A stretch of DNA of 64,000 nt from Agrilutibacter niabensis. Its GTDB lineage: Bacteria > Pseudomonadota > Gammaproteobacteria > Xanthomonadales > Xanthomonadaceae. The position numbers and the translations under genes are program-made. Where the stretch lies: the NCBI RefSeq assembly GCF_042657165.1, contig NZ_JBHSNJ010000013.1:124001-188000 (forward strand). Direction: 5' to 3'. Shown one piece after another: positions 8,383 to 16,687 of this stretch (position 1 is the first letter of the stretch; each line of letters begins with the position of its first letter). The notes under the pieces are model-generated. The model did not search any database. It was not told the origin of the DNA and saw only the letters and a list, made by a program, of their open reading frames with translations.

Positions 8383-9189
8383 TCAGCTGCGCAGGCCGAC
8401 CCCGCGCTTGAGCAGCCACAGCCCCAGTGCGCTCAACGCGACGATGAATGCGAGCATCAGGGCATACGCCGTCCACATCGACACGTCGCTGATCCCGAGC
8501 AGGCCATAGCGGAAGGCGTTGACCATGTAGAACACGGGATTGAGGTGCGTCAACGCCTCGGCCCACGGCGGCAGCAGCTTCACCGAATAGAACACGCCAC
8601 CCAGATAGGTGAGCGGCGTCAGGATGAAGGTCGGCACGATCGCGATGTCGTCGAACTTCTTCGCATACACCGCGTTGACGAAGCCGGCGAGCGAGAAGAT
8701 CGTCGCGCCCAGCAGCACGGTGGTGAAGGTGATGAGCGGGTGCGGCATGCTCACGCGGGTGAACAGCATCGAGATCGCCAGCACGATCGCTCCGACCATC
8801 AGGCCGCGCAGCACCGCACCGGTGACGTAGCCCCCCAGGATCACCCAGGTCGGCATCGGGCTGACCAGCAGTTCCTCGACGTGGCGGCCGAACTTGGCGC
8901 CGAAGAACGACGAGGAGATGTTGCCGTAGCTGTTCTGGATCACGCTCATCATCACCAGCCCGGGGACGATGAAGTCCATGTAGCGGATCCCGTCCATCGC
9001 GCCGACCTGGCGGCCGATCAGGCCGCCGAAGATCATGAAGTACAGGGTCATGGTGATCGCCGGCGGCACCAGGGTCTGGCCCCAGATGCGCAGGATGCGC
9101 GTGACCTCGCGGCGCACGATGGTGCCGTACGCGGTGAAGTTGCGCTGCGCCACGGTGGCTTCGGCGGCCGCTTCGTTGATCGCGCTCAT
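8383..9189 (-). CDS. yadH: ABC-2 type transporter permease (YadH family)
   Basis: A 268-residue integral membrane protein with about six hydrophobic segments (for example ITMTLYFMIFGGLIG, MVGAIVLAISMLF, LLGATIFSLAGFVNAVYA and ALMLAFIVALSALGLWLL). It contains the ABC-2 family permease pattern around NPVFYMVNAFRYGLLG. Family length and sequence match YadH. The start ATG overlaps the stop of the upstream ATPase gene (ATGA at 9186-9189), so the two are translationally coupled and form an export complex in the inner membrane. The substrate is not known. Confidence 0.9.
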   Translation of the reverse strand: MSAINEAAAEATVAQRNFTAYGTIVRREVTRILRIWGQTLVPPAITMTLYFMIFGGLIGRQVGAMDGIRYMDFIVPGLVMMSVIQNSYGNISSSFFGAKFGRHVEELLVSPMPTWVILGGYVTGAVLRGLMVGAIVLAISMLFTRVSMPHPLITFTTVLLGATIFSLAGFVNAVYAKKFDDIAIVPTFILTPLTYLGGVFYSVKLLPPWAEALTHLNPVFYMVNAFRYGLLGISDVSMWTAYALMLAFIVALSALGLWLLKRGVGLRS

Positions 9190-10193
9190 GCGGACTGCTC
9201 CGGTTGCACCTGCACGCCGTTGACCGGCGGGCTCTTGTCCAGGTTCTCGCTGGTCAGGCGCACGAACAGCTCCTCCAGGCGATTGCTCTTGGTGCGCATC
9301 GAGCGCACGCGGATGCCGGCGTCGTTGAGCGTGGCGAAGACTCGGTTGAGGTCCATCGCGCGCGGCATCTCGACATCCAGCGTGTGGTCGTCGGTGGCGA
9401 CGATGGTGGTGCCGGGGAACGCCGCTAGTGCTGCCGGAAGCGACGCCGGCAGCGTGCCGTCGATGTCGAACAGGAAGCCTTCGACGTCGAGCTTGGCCAG
9501 CAGCGCCTTCATCGGGCCCTGCTCGACGATGCGGCCCTTGTCGATGATCGCCAGGTTGCGGCACAGGCTCTCCGCTTCCTCCAGGTAGTGGGTGGTCAGG
9601 ATGATCGTGGTGCCCGCGGCGTTGATCTCCTTGAGCGTTTTCCACATGCCGCGGCGGATCTCGATGTCGACGCCGGCGGTGGGCTCGTCGAGGATCAGCA
9701 GCTTCGGCCGGGTCATCATCGCGCGGGCGATCATCAGGCGTCGCTTCATGCCGCCCGACAGCGTGCGGCTCATCATCGAGGCCTTCTCCCACAGGTGGGC
9801 GCGGCGCAGCTCCTCTTCGGCCCGCTTGAGCGCTTCCTCGCGCGGCACGCCGAAGAAGCCGGCGTAGTTGCACAGGATGTCGACGGGCTTCTCGAACATG
9901 TTGAAGTTGAGTTCCTGCGGCACCAGGCCGATCAGGCGCATCGCGGCATCGCGGTTCTTCAACAGGTCGGTGCCGAAGATCGAGACCGAGCCGCTGCTGA
10001 GGTTGACCAGCGAGCTGACGATGCCGATCAGCGTGGACTTGCCGGCCCCGTTGGGGCCCAGCAGGGCGAAGAAGTCGCCGGGCTGCACGTCGAGCGAGAC
10101 GCCCTTGAGCGCCTCCACCTTGTTGTCGTAGGTCTTGCGCAGGTCGCGTACGGACAGCGAGGGGGCGGCCGTGGCCGTGGGGGATTCAGTCAT
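9186..10193 (-). CDS. yadG: ABC transporter ATP-binding protein (YadG family)
   Basis: A 335-residue ATPase. Walker A is GPNGAGKST, the Q-loop is VPQELNFN, the signature is LSGGMKRR, Walker B is LLILDEP, and the H-loop His is in TTHYLEEAE. It has a C-terminal extension beyond the nucleotide-binding domain, as in YadG. It drives the YadH permease encoded immediately downstream with a 4-bp overlap. I chose ATG 10193 (MTESPTATAAPSLSVRDL) because the ABC domain begins about ten residues later; a longer open frame upstream has no family sequence. Confidence 0.92.
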   Translation of the reverse strand: MTESPTATAAPSLSVRDLRKTYDNKVEALKGVSLDVQPGDFFALLGPNGAGKSTLIGIVSSLVNLSSGSVSIFGTDLLKNRDAAMRLIGLVPQELNFNMFEKPVDILCNYAGFFGVPREEALKRAEEELRRAHLWEKASMMSRTLSGGMKRRLMIARAMMTRPKLLILDEPTAGVDIEIRRGMWKTLKEINAAGTTIILTTHYLEEAESLCRNLAIIDKGRIVEQGPMKALLAKLDVEGFLFDIDGTLPASLPAALAAFPGTTIVATDDHTLDVEMPRAMDLNRVFATLNDAGIRVRSMRTKSNRLEELFVRLTSENLDKSPPVNGVQVQPEQSA

Positions 10194-10335
10194 TGGGGGG
10201 CGTTCACCGAAGCAGGCCTGTTTCGCGCCTAGTGCCGCGAGGTCGCGGCGATCCCCGGTAGTATAGGCGGCCCGGTGGTGGCGTCCCCGCCACGCAGCGT
10301 TCCACCCGACCCGCAGCCAGACCAGACAGACCGAC

Positions 10336-11103
10336 GTGGCCATCCAGCACTTCCCGCTCAAGCTCGTTTCCCGCCGCATGCTCGCGCCGACGGTCGGCCA
10401 CTACGTGTTCGTGCGCGGCGACGACCAGCCGCTGGATTTCATCCCCGGCCAGTTCATCCAGGTCCATTTCCAGTACGCCGACGGCACGCCGACCAAGCGC
10501 AGCTATTCGCTGGCGACGATCCACGACCACGCGTTGGGCCCGGGCGAAGGCGTGGAGATCGCGGTGAGTTACGTGACCGGTGGCGCGGCGACCGCGTTGT
10601 TCGAAGGCCTCAGCGAAGGCGACAACGTCGACGCCAGCGGCCCGTTCGGGCGCTTCTGCCTGATGCCCGCCGACAGCAACCGCCGCTATCTGATGATCGG
10701 CACCGGCACCGGCGTCACCCCGTACCGCGCGATGCTGCCGCAGCTGGAAACGCAGATCCGCCAGCGCGGCGTGCAGGTGGTGCTGTTGTTCGGTGCGCGC
10801 ACCCCGGAAGAACTGCTGTACGGCGACGAGTTCCGCGCCTTCGCCAACAAGCATCCGCAGAACTTCCGTTTCGTGCCCTGCCTGTCGCGCGAACTGCCCG
10901 CGGCGGATTCGGCGCACGCCCACGACGACGTGCGCCACGGCTACGTGCAGCAGTTCCTCGCCGAGTTCACCCCGGATGCCGCGCACGACATCGCTTACCT
11001 GTGCGGCAACCCGAACATGGTCGATGCCTGCTTCGAGTCGCTGAAGGGCTACGGCCTGCCGGTGCCGCAGATCCGCCGCGAGAAGTACGTCAGCAGCAAG
11101 TAG
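10336..11103 (+). CDS. fpr: Ferredoxin--NADP(+) reductase
   Basis: A 255-residue flavoprotein of the bacterial subclass-I Fpr type, which transfers electrons between NADPH and ferredoxin or flavodoxin. The FAD-binding motif RSYSLA is at residues 55-60 and the NAD(P)-binding motif GTGTGVTPY at 122-130. The late CGNPNMV segment and the C-terminal REKYVSSK are typical of the family. The start is GTG at 10336, giving MAIQHFPLKLVSR as in homologues. It diverges from yadGH. Such enzymes commonly serve oxidative-stress defence and Fe-S cluster assembly. Confidence 0.94.
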   Translation: MAIQHFPLKLVSRRMLAPTVGHYVFVRGDDQPLDFIPGQFIQVHFQYADGTPTKRSYSLATIHDHALGPGEGVEIAVSYVTGGAATALFEGLSEGDNVDASGPFGRFCLMPADSNRRYLMIGTGTGVTPYRAMLPQLETQIRQRGVQVVLLFGARTPEELLYGDEFRAFANKHPQNFRFVPCLSRELPAADSAHAHDDVRHGYVQQFLAEFTPDAAHDIAYLCGNPNMVDACFESLKGYGLPVPQIRREKYVSSK

Positions 11104-11322
11104 GCGGCCCCCGGCCAGCGTGCTGGGAGCGCGGCGCTCAGGCGCTCGTGAGGGTGACTCGCACGCAATCCCCTGTTGCCTAAAAAAGGGTGGCACCCAT
11201 TTGTTGCCTCACCCTGCCCCGGGTTCAGCCAGCAGGACGTACTAGTCTCTCTGGCCGTAGTACCGGGGCTTCTGCCCTACCCCCACGCACAGCAATCCGG
11301 CAAGCCACCCGGCCGCAGTTGG
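11104..11322. other. Intergenic stretch left of the cassette array
   Basis: No gene is visible. An imperfect palindrome GGGTGGCACCC sits at about 11188-11198 after an A-run. Such short motifs recur in Xanthomonad intergenic DNA, but nothing here can be assigned a role. Confidence 0.3.
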
Positions 11323-11382
11323 CACTGACGCCTGAATCAAGCCGAGCCGCGAAGCGGCTTGGGCTTGAATGAATTGTTAGGT
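11323..11382 (-). repeat. attC site after the YciI-like cassette; one core degenerate
   Basis: Read on the minus strand the site begins ACCTAACAATTCATTCAAGC, carries inverted arms around the GCCGCTTCGCGGC centre, and ends near TTGATTCAGGCGTCAGTG. The left core (CCTAAC) is intact and contains the TAA stop of the cassette gene. The right core, normally GTTRRRY, reads GTCAGTG, so the recombination-critical GTT is GTC. The site may therefore be inactive. Confidence 0.75.
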
Positions 11383-11826
11383 GGCTTGCGATTTGGGCGA
11401 CCGCCAAGCCTCGGCACTCCACGTCGGCGCAGCCTCCGTGATGAGTTGGAGAATTTCAGGCGGCAGATCTCCCGGGCCTGTCAATTGGCGAATGTCCAGA
11501 ATGTCGTCCGTTCCGAAACCGGACGGTGCGCGGAGGGCCCATTGAATGGCCTCGTCAAGCGAGCCTACTTCAATGAGGTAGAAGCCTCCCACCAGTTCCT
11601 TCGACTCGGCGAAGGGACCGTCAACAAGGTGGCGCTTGCCGCTTGCTACTGCGACGCGGGCACCTTTTGCCGCAGGGTTAAGACCCTCCGATGCGACAAG
11701 CACTCCGGCCTGATGCATCTCCTCGTTGAAGCGCATGTATGCCTTGAAGAGTTCTATATCGAACTCGGACTGATGGTCGGTCGCCGTCTTCTCCGCACTC
11801 GACTGCGCCGTGATGATGAATCGCAT
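11377..11826 (-). CDS. YciI/DGPF-domain protein in an integron-type cassette
   Basis: A 149-residue cytoplasmic protein of the YCII-related (DGPF) family, identified by the segment VDGPFAESKELVGGFYLIE and by the N-terminal strand MRFIITAQSS. Family members have a ferredoxin-like dimeric fold; several sit beside ECF sigma factors, but no biochemical role is established for this type. The start ATG at 11826 is preceded by GGAGAG at a workable distance. The TAA stop lies inside the left core of the attC site at 11323-11382, as is usual for cassette genes. Acquisition by horizontal transfer is inferred from that context. Confidence 0.85.
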   Translation of the reverse strand: MRFIITAQSSAEKTATDHQSEFDIELFKAYMRFNEEMHQAGVLVASEGLNPAAKGARVAVASGKRHLVDGPFAESKELVGGFYLIEVGSLDEAIQWALRAPSGFGTDDILDIRQLTGPGDLPPEILQLITEAAPTWSAEAWRSPKSQAT

Positions 11827-11936
11827 AGCCTGCTCTCCGAATATTGGTTTGTCTGGTCTAGCTACGACGAGCGAGGGCTGGTCAGATCGACAAGGCCGCT
11901 ACCAAAAGAAGGTCGCGCCGCGTGGCGCCTTACTGC

Positions 11937-11997
11937 GGCTAACGCCTGAATTAAGACCGAGCCGCGAAGCCGCTTCGGCTTGAATGAATTGTTAGGC
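11937..11997 (-). repeat. attC site after the small membrane-protein cassette
   Basis: A 61-bp imperfect palindrome. On the minus strand it starts GCCTAACAATTCATTCAAGC and ends CTTAATTCAGGCGTTAGCC. The outer cores GCCTAAC and GTTAGCC are both present, with inner arms around GCCGAAGCGGCTTCGCGG. It closely resembles the short attC sites of the aadA type. The TAA stop of the gene at 11992-12252 falls within its first core. Confidence 0.85.
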
Positions 11998-12252
11998 CAC
12001 GTTGCGCTGCATGGCCTTGCGGTACTGGCGCTCAAGCAGGTGCCACATGACGGTGCCAAAGAGAGCGCCGCCGACAGTCCACATCATTGCCGAGATGCCA
12101 ATGAACTTTGGGCCAAGGTCATTGCGATGTGCGAAGAAGGTCATGGCAATGAACATGGGAAGTCCATAGGACAGTACGCCACTTACCAGGATGTAATGAG
12201 CCTTTCCCTTGGCGCGTGCCTTTTCCCATTTTGCGAGTGCTTCCGGTTTCAT
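11992..12252 (-). CDS. Small membrane protein in an integron-type cassette
   Basis: An 86-residue protein starting MKPEALAKWEKARAKGKAHY. It has two hydrophobic helices (YILVSGVLSYGLPMFIAMTFF and FIGISAMMWTVGGALFGTVMW), and the short basic C-terminus is RQYRKAMQRNVA. I chose ATG 12252, which has AGGAG 12 bases upstream; an ATG at 12297 would add 15 residues. The stop is in the attC core at 11991-11997. It resembles unnamed two-helix inner-membrane proteins; no function is assigned. Its codon use and GC content are lower than those of the flanking core genes, consistent with transfer. Confidence 0.7.
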   Translation of the reverse strand: MKPEALAKWEKARAKGKAHYILVSGVLSYGLPMFIAMTFFAHRNDLGPKFIGISAMMWTVGGALFGTVMWHLLERQYRKAMQRNVA

Positions 12253-12478
12253 GCTTCTGAAAGTCTCCTGGTTTTTGTCAGATACGGGGCGAAACAAGCG
12301 GATATTGCTCGAATGATGCTATCCCTTGGATAGCGACCACCCCTCGACGATTGGCTCCGGGCCATCGGGGAGGGGCGGCAAAATCGCGCCCCGCGCCGAA
12401 ACCTGCCATACGTCACGTTTTCAGTTTCGCCGGTCTCTGTCATCCTCGCGCGGTACCAGCCGCACACCACAGGGACCC

Positions 12479-14023
12479 ATGCGACTTCGAACAAGGATTC
12501 TGCCCGCCGCGCTCGCGGCGGCCACGCTGCTGGCTGCCTGCCAGCCGACCCCGCCGGCCGGCGCTACCGGCGCGGCCGGCGACGCGACCACTCGCTCCTA
12601 CGGCCGCATCGCGTTCAAGCCGTGCGTGCTCACCAGCGAGCAGGGCCTGCCGCCGGTGGAAGCGCAATGCGCCAGCTTCCCGGTCGCGGAAAATCCCGCG
12701 CAGCCCGACGGGCGCAGGATCGCGCTCAACATCGCCTGGCTGCCGGCGGACAACAAGGGCGGCGGCACACCGGATCCGGTGTTCTTCCTCGCCGGCGGTC
12801 CGGGCCAGGCCGCAACCGATTACGCCAGCCCGATCGACATGGCGCTCAACGAAGTGCGCAGGCAGCGCGACATCGTGCTGATCGACCAGCGCGGCACCGG
12901 CCAGTCGAACCCGCTGGACTGCCGCGATGCCAAGGGCGCGCCGCTGCCGCTGGATGAAACCGCGGTGCCCGATGACGCCGCGCTCTCGGCCTATGTCAGC
13001 CAGTGCCTGAAGTCGCTCGAAGGCCGCGCCGATCCGCGTTTCTATTCCACTGGCGAGGCCATCGCCGATCTCGACGCGGTGCGTGCCGCGCTGGGCGTGG
13101 ACAAGATCAACGTGATGGGCGGGTCCTACGGCACGCGCGTCGCCCAGCAGTACGCCATGCACTACCCGCAGCACACCCGCAGCGTGGTGCTCGACGGCGT
13201 CGCGCCCAACCGCGTTGTGGTTGGTGGCGAGTTCGCGCAACGCCTCGACGAAGCGCTGCGCAAGCAGGATGCGCAGTGCGCGAAGCTGCCAGCGTGCAAG
13301 GCGCGTTTTGCCGGCGCCAGCGGCGGCGACCTGATCGCCCGCCTGCATGCGCTGAAGAACCGGCTCGCCGCGACGCCGGTGCAGGTGAGCTACCACGATC
13401 CGGACAACAACGAGCTCAAGCAGGACACGCTGACGGCCGACACGCTGATCGGCCTGGTGCATGGCGTGTCGTACGTGCCGCAGTTGAGTTCGCTGCTGCC
13501 GCTGGTGGTGAGCGAAGCCGAACAGGGACGCTACGAATCGCTGATGGCGATCGCCAAGGTGTGGAGCGGCCAGATCGGCGACCAGCTCAACCGCGGCATG
13601 CAGTGGTCGGTGATCTGCAGCGAGGATGCGCCGCGCTACCGGCCCGATCCCGCCGATGCGAACACGGTGCTCGGTCCCGACATGGCACGCATGTTCTTCG
13701 CCGCGTGCCAGCAGTGGCCGCGCGGCAAGGTCGCGACCGGTTTCACCACGCCGTTCAAGTCCGACCTGCCGGTGCTGCTGATCTCGGGCGAACTCGATCC
13801 GGTGACTCCGCCGGCGTACGGCGATGAAGTGGTGAAGAACCTCCAGCACGGACGCCACCTGGTGCTGCGCGGCCAGGGCCACGGCGGCATGGGCGTGGGT
13901 TGCATGCCCAAGCTGCTCGGCCGTTTCTTCGAGACCACCGATGCGAAGGCGCTCGATGCCAAGTGCCTCGACAGCCTGAGCTACGTGCCGCCGTTCACTT
14001 CCTTCAACGGCTGGGAGCCGTGA
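12479..14023 (+). CDS. Alpha/beta hydrolase lipoprotein, tripeptidyl aminopeptidase-like (TAP)
   Basis: A 514-residue predicted lipoprotein with lipobox LLAAC (Cys21). The alpha/beta hydrolase core has the oxyanion-site segment FFLAGGPGQ, the nucleophile elbow GGSYG (Ser216), the acid in GELDPVTPP and the His in GQGHGG. The C-terminal TAP-like domain matches proteases such as the Streptomyces tripeptidyl aminopeptidases. It probably acts on peptides in the periplasm or at the outer membrane. The start at 12479 was chosen because it yields the lipoprotein signal; upstream in-frame codons do not. It is separated by 43 bp from the ABC gene that follows. Confidence 0.85.
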   Translation: MRLRTRILPAALAAATLLAACQPTPPAGATGAAGDATTRSYGRIAFKPCVLTSEQGLPPVEAQCASFPVAENPAQPDGRRIALNIAWLPADNKGGGTPDPVFFLAGGPGQAATDYASPIDMALNEVRRQRDIVLIDQRGTGQSNPLDCRDAKGAPLPLDETAVPDDAALSAYVSQCLKSLEGRADPRFYSTGEAIADLDAVRAALGVDKINVMGGSYGTRVAQQYAMHYPQHTRSVVLDGVAPNRVVVGGEFAQRLDEALRKQDAQCAKLPACKARFAGASGGDLIARLHALKNRLAATPVQVSYHDPDNNELKQDTLTADTLIGLVHGVSYVPQLSSLLPLVVSEAEQGRYESLMAIAKVWSGQIGDQLNRGMQWSVICSEDAPRYRPDPADANTVLGPDMARMFFAACQQWPRGKVATGFTTPFKSDLPVLLISGELDPVTPPAYGDEVVKNLQHGRHLVLRGQGHGGMGVGCMPKLLGRFFETTDAKALDAKCLDSLSYVPPFTSFNGWEP

Positions 14024-14066
14024 GCGGCCTGCATCCGCCAGGCCTGCTCTTCCAGGGATTGCATAC

Positions 14067-14813
14067 ATGATCAACGCAAACGATTTGCACAAGAGTTTCA
14101 AGACACGCACCGGCGTGGTGAACGCCGTCGACGGCGTCAGCTTCGCCGCGCGCGACGGCGAGATCACCGGCCTGCTCGGTCCCAATGGCGCCGGCAAGAC
14201 CACCACGCTGCGCATGCTCTACACGCTGATGACGCCAGATCGCGGCAGCGTCAGCGTCGACGGCATGGACGCGGCGCGCGAGCCTGAAGCCGTGCGGCGC
14301 GCCCTGGGCGTGTTGCCCGATGCACGCGGCGTCTACAAGCGCCTGACCGCGCGCGAGAACATCGCCTACTTCGGCGAGCTGCATGGCATGTCGAAGGCCG
14401 ACATCGCCAGCCGCACGCAGGTGCTGTCGAAGGCACTCGACATGGGCGACATCCTCGACCGCCAGACCGAGGGTTTCTCGCAGGGCCAGCGCACCAAGAC
14501 CGCGATCGCGCGCGCGCTGGTGCACGATCCGAAGAACGTGATCCTCGACGAGCCCACCAACGGCCTCGACGTGATGACCACACGCGCGATGCGCGCCTTC
14601 CTGCAGCAGCTGAAGGCGGAAGGCCGATGCGTGATCTTCTCCAGCCACATCATGCAGGAGGTCGCGGCGCTGTGTGACCGCATCGTAATCATCGCCAAGG
14701 GCCAGGTCGTCGCCGCAGGCAGCGCCGACGAGCTGCGCGCGAAGTTCGGTGAGAGCAACCTGGAAGACGCCTTCGTCAAGGCCATCGGTTCGGAAGAGGG
14801 CCTGCACGCATGA
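14067..14813 (+). CDS. natA: ABC transporter ATP-binding protein (NatA type)
   Basis: A 248-residue ATPase. Walker A is GPNGAGKTTT, the signature region is FSQGQRTK, Walker B is NVILDEP, and the H-loop is SSHIMQEV. The order and sequence fit the NatA family, which pairs with NatB permeases for sodium or small-molecule extrusion. Its stop overlaps the start of the permease gene (ATGA at 14810-14813), so the two are coupled. The sodium specificity is inferred only from the family name. Confidence 0.88.
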   Translation: MINANDLHKSFKTRTGVVNAVDGVSFAARDGEITGLLGPNGAGKTTTLRMLYTLMTPDRGSVSVDGMDAAREPEAVRRALGVLPDARGVYKRLTARENIAYFGELHGMSKADIASRTQVLSKALDMGDILDRQTEGFSQGQRTKTAIARALVHDPKNVILDEPTNGLDVMTTRAMRAFLQQLKAEGRCVIFSSHIMQEVAALCDRIVIIAKGQVVAAGSADELRAKFGESNLEDAFVKAIGSEEGLHA

Positions 14814-16009
14814 AGACCCGCAAGAAGACCGGCTTCATGACCACCATGGTTGCGGTCATGCACAAGGAACTGCGCGACATCTCGCGCGACCGTCGCACTC
14901 TTATGCTCGCGCTGCTGCTTGGTCCGCTGTTGTATCCGGTGCTGATGCTCGGCATCGGCAAGATGGCCGAGAGCCGCACCAAGACCGAGTTGGACAAGGT
15001 GCTGGAAGTGCCGGTGATCGGCGCCGAGCACGCGCCCAACCTCGTCGCCTTCCTCGCCACGCGCGGGATCAAGGCGGTGGCGCCGCCCAAGGACCTCGAT
15101 ACCGCGATCTCGAAGCAGACGGTCGACGTCGCGCTGAGCATCGATGCCGATTACGCCAGGCACTGGCGCGAAGGCAATGCGGCGAAGATCGAGATCGTCG
15201 CCGACAGCACGCGCAAGGCCGCGGACATTCCGACCGCGCGCCTGCGCTCCGCGCTGGAGGCCTACCGCGACCAGGTCGGCACCTTGCGCCTGCTCGCGCG
15301 CGGCATCGATCCGGGCATCACTCGTCCGCTGAGCATCGGCAACCGCGACCTCGCGTCGGCCGAAGCCAAGCGCGGCGCATTCGCCGCGGCGCTGCTGCCG
15401 TACCTGCTGATCCTGACCTCGTTCCTCGGCGGCGCCTACCTGATCATGGATGCGACCGCGGGCGAGCGCGAACGACAATCGCTGGAACCGCTGCTGGCCA
15501 CGCCCTCGGCGCGCAGCTCGATCGTCAGCGGCAAGATCGCCGCGGCCTGCGCGATGGGCGTCGCCTCGCTGCTGCTGACGTTGCTGGCCTTCAAGCTCAG
15601 CGCGCAGTTCGCCAGCAGTGCCGGCCAGGCGATCGACGTCGGCTTCATGGCGATGGGCAAGATGCTGCTGGTGCTGCTGCCGATGCTGTTCATCGGCACC
15701 TCGCTGCTGACCTACCTGTCGGCGGCGGCCAAGAGCATGAAGGAAGCGCAGAGCCACATGATGTGGCTGATGCTGATGCCGATGGTCCCGTCGATCATGC
15801 TGATGGTGAACCCACTGAAGGAACAGCCGTGGCAGTACGCGGTGCCGTTCCTCGCGCAGAACCAGATGCTGCTCAAGGTGATCCGCGCCGAGTTCATCCC
15901 GATGCAGGTATGGGGCATCTACCTGGCCGGCGGCTTCGGCCTGGCCGCGGTACTGTGGATCGCGGCGGTGCGGCGCTACCACCAGGAGCGGTTGGCGATT
16001 TCGGGTTGA
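14810..16009 (+). CDS. natB: ABC transporter permease (NatB type)
   Basis: A 399-residue membrane protein. It has one N-terminal helix (LMLALLLGPLLYPVLMLGIG), a large periplasmic domain of about 140 residues, and then a cluster of five or so helices (AALLPYLLILTSFLGGAYLI, GVASLLLTLLAFKL, MLLVLLPMLFIGTSLLTYL, MMWLMLMPMVPSIMLMV and VLWIAAV). That topology, and the motif GERERQSLEPLLATP, fit the NatB/ABC-2 permease family. It forms the membrane half of the exporter with the preceding ATPase. An intrinsic terminator follows at 16031. Confidence 0.88.
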   Translation: MKTRKKTGFMTTMVAVMHKELRDISRDRRTLMLALLLGPLLYPVLMLGIGKMAESRTKTELDKVLEVPVIGAEHAPNLVAFLATRGIKAVAPPKDLDTAISKQTVDVALSIDADYARHWREGNAAKIEIVADSTRKAADIPTARLRSALEAYRDQVGTLRLLARGIDPGITRPLSIGNRDLASAEAKRGAFAAALLPYLLILTSFLGGAYLIMDATAGERERQSLEPLLATPSARSSIVSGKIAAACAMGVASLLLTLLAFKLSAQFASSAGQAIDVGFMAMGKMLLVLLPMLFIGTSLLTYLSAAAKSMKEAQSHMMWLMLMPMVPSIMLMVNPLKEQPWQYAVPFLAQNQMLLKVIRAEFIPMQVWGIYLAGGFGLAAVLWIAAVRRYHQERLAISG

Positions 16010-16030
16010 ATCCCTAGTACAAGGAACGAC

Positions 16031-16060
16031 GAAGCCCCGCGAGAGCGGGGCTTCTTTTTT
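16031..16060 (+). terminator. Intrinsic terminator after natAB
   Basis: A 10-bp perfect stem GAAGCCCCGC / GCGGGGCTTC with a GAGA loop is followed by six Ts. It ends the exporter operon and could also act for the convergent DUF2059 gene. Confidence 0.92.
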
Positions 16061-16093
16061 GCACCGAACCTTGTCCGTTCGGGAACGATGACG

Positions 16094-16561
16094 TCAGCCC
16101 CCGGGCTTTTCTGCCTTCTGGCGCGCAGCGATGGCCCGTGCAACTTCCTGTTGTACGACAGGCATGACGTCGGCCATGTAGAACTTCATCTTCGACATGG
16201 CGGATTTGCCCTCGGGCCGCTCCATGAACTCCGCAAGCGCATTGAGTTCTTCGAGGCTCAGGTGTTTAGCCAAGCTCTGTTTCGCGGCGGACTCGATGAC
16301 ATCCAACCTCACTTCCCGGGTTAGGAAAAGTACGAAGTCGTCGCCTTTGCCAGCCGGCATCCGGGTAGCCATTTCCGTCGCGATATCCGCCATGAGCTGG
16401 TCAAAGGGCATCGCCTTGAGATAGCGCTCCACGGCAGCCGCACGCGCCTCGGGTGTGTCGGTCTCCTGGGCGGAGGCGTTGGATGCCCCCAGCAGCAAGG
16501 CGAGCGCCACCAGTGCGGGACTTAGCGCTTTCGCAACCCTGTTGGAATGGATATCTGTCAT
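16094..16561 (-). CDS. DUF2059-like secreted helical protein
   Basis: A 155-residue protein with a signal peptide (LSPALVALALLLGASNASA). The mature part is all-helical, with RYLKAMPFDQLMADIATEMA and the family-typical LSLEELNALAEFMERPEGKSAMSK segment divided over residues 105-128. This matches DUF2059 domain proteins, which are periplasmic and of unknown function. It lies between the natAB terminator and the TonB-domain lipoprotein gene and is transcribed leftward like the latter, but a terminator at 16639 separates the two. Confidence 0.75.
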   Translation of the reverse strand: MTDIHSNRVAKALSPALVALALLLGASNASAQETDTPEARAAAVERYLKAMPFDQLMADIATEMATRMPAGKGDDFVLFLTREVRLDVIESAAKQSLAKHLSLEELNALAEFMERPEGKSAMSKMKFYMADVMPVVQQEVARAIAARQKAEKPGG

Positions 16562-16638
16562 GCGTCGGCTCCGGAAGCGGCGTAAAGCATCAGGATGCCC
16601 TGCCCTGCTTGTCTGTGATGTTCTGGCGCTGCATAGAG

Positions 16639-16662
16639 AAAGCCCGGCAAGAGCCGGGCTTT
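16639..16662 (-). terminator. Intrinsic terminator after the TonB-domain lipoprotein gene
   Basis: Stem AAAGCCCGGC / GCCGGGCTTT with a 4-base loop, read on the minus strand just past the stop at 16688 and followed by T-rich sequence. Confidence 0.8.
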
Positions 16663-16687
16663 CCGTACAGCACGTGCCTTGTGGCTT

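Larger units (their letters stand above)
11323..12300 (-). mobile_element. Two-cassette attC array without integrase (CALIN)
   Basis: Two short minus-strand genes are each followed, directly at the stop codon, by an attC-like imperfect palindrome of about 60 bp (11323-11382 and 11937-11997). That is the layout of integron gene cassettes. The right-hand cassette and its surroundings look clearly less GC-rich than the neighbouring core genes. No integron integrase gene and no attI site are visible in the window, so it fits a CALIN (cluster of attC sites lacking an integrase). The upstream edge of the second cassette, somewhere between 12253 and 12478, shows no recognisable core site, so the outer border is approximate. 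Confidence 0.75.

Noticed and set aside
12440..14215. A long minus-strand frame opposite the TAP-like hydrolase
   Set aside because: Antisense shadow in GC-rich DNA; the plus-strand gene has a lipobox and a complete catalytic triad.
16322..16336. A second LexA-like motif (TTAGGAAAAGTACGA)
   Set aside because: It ends TACGA instead of TACTA, lies within the DUF2059 coding sequence and has no promoter around it.
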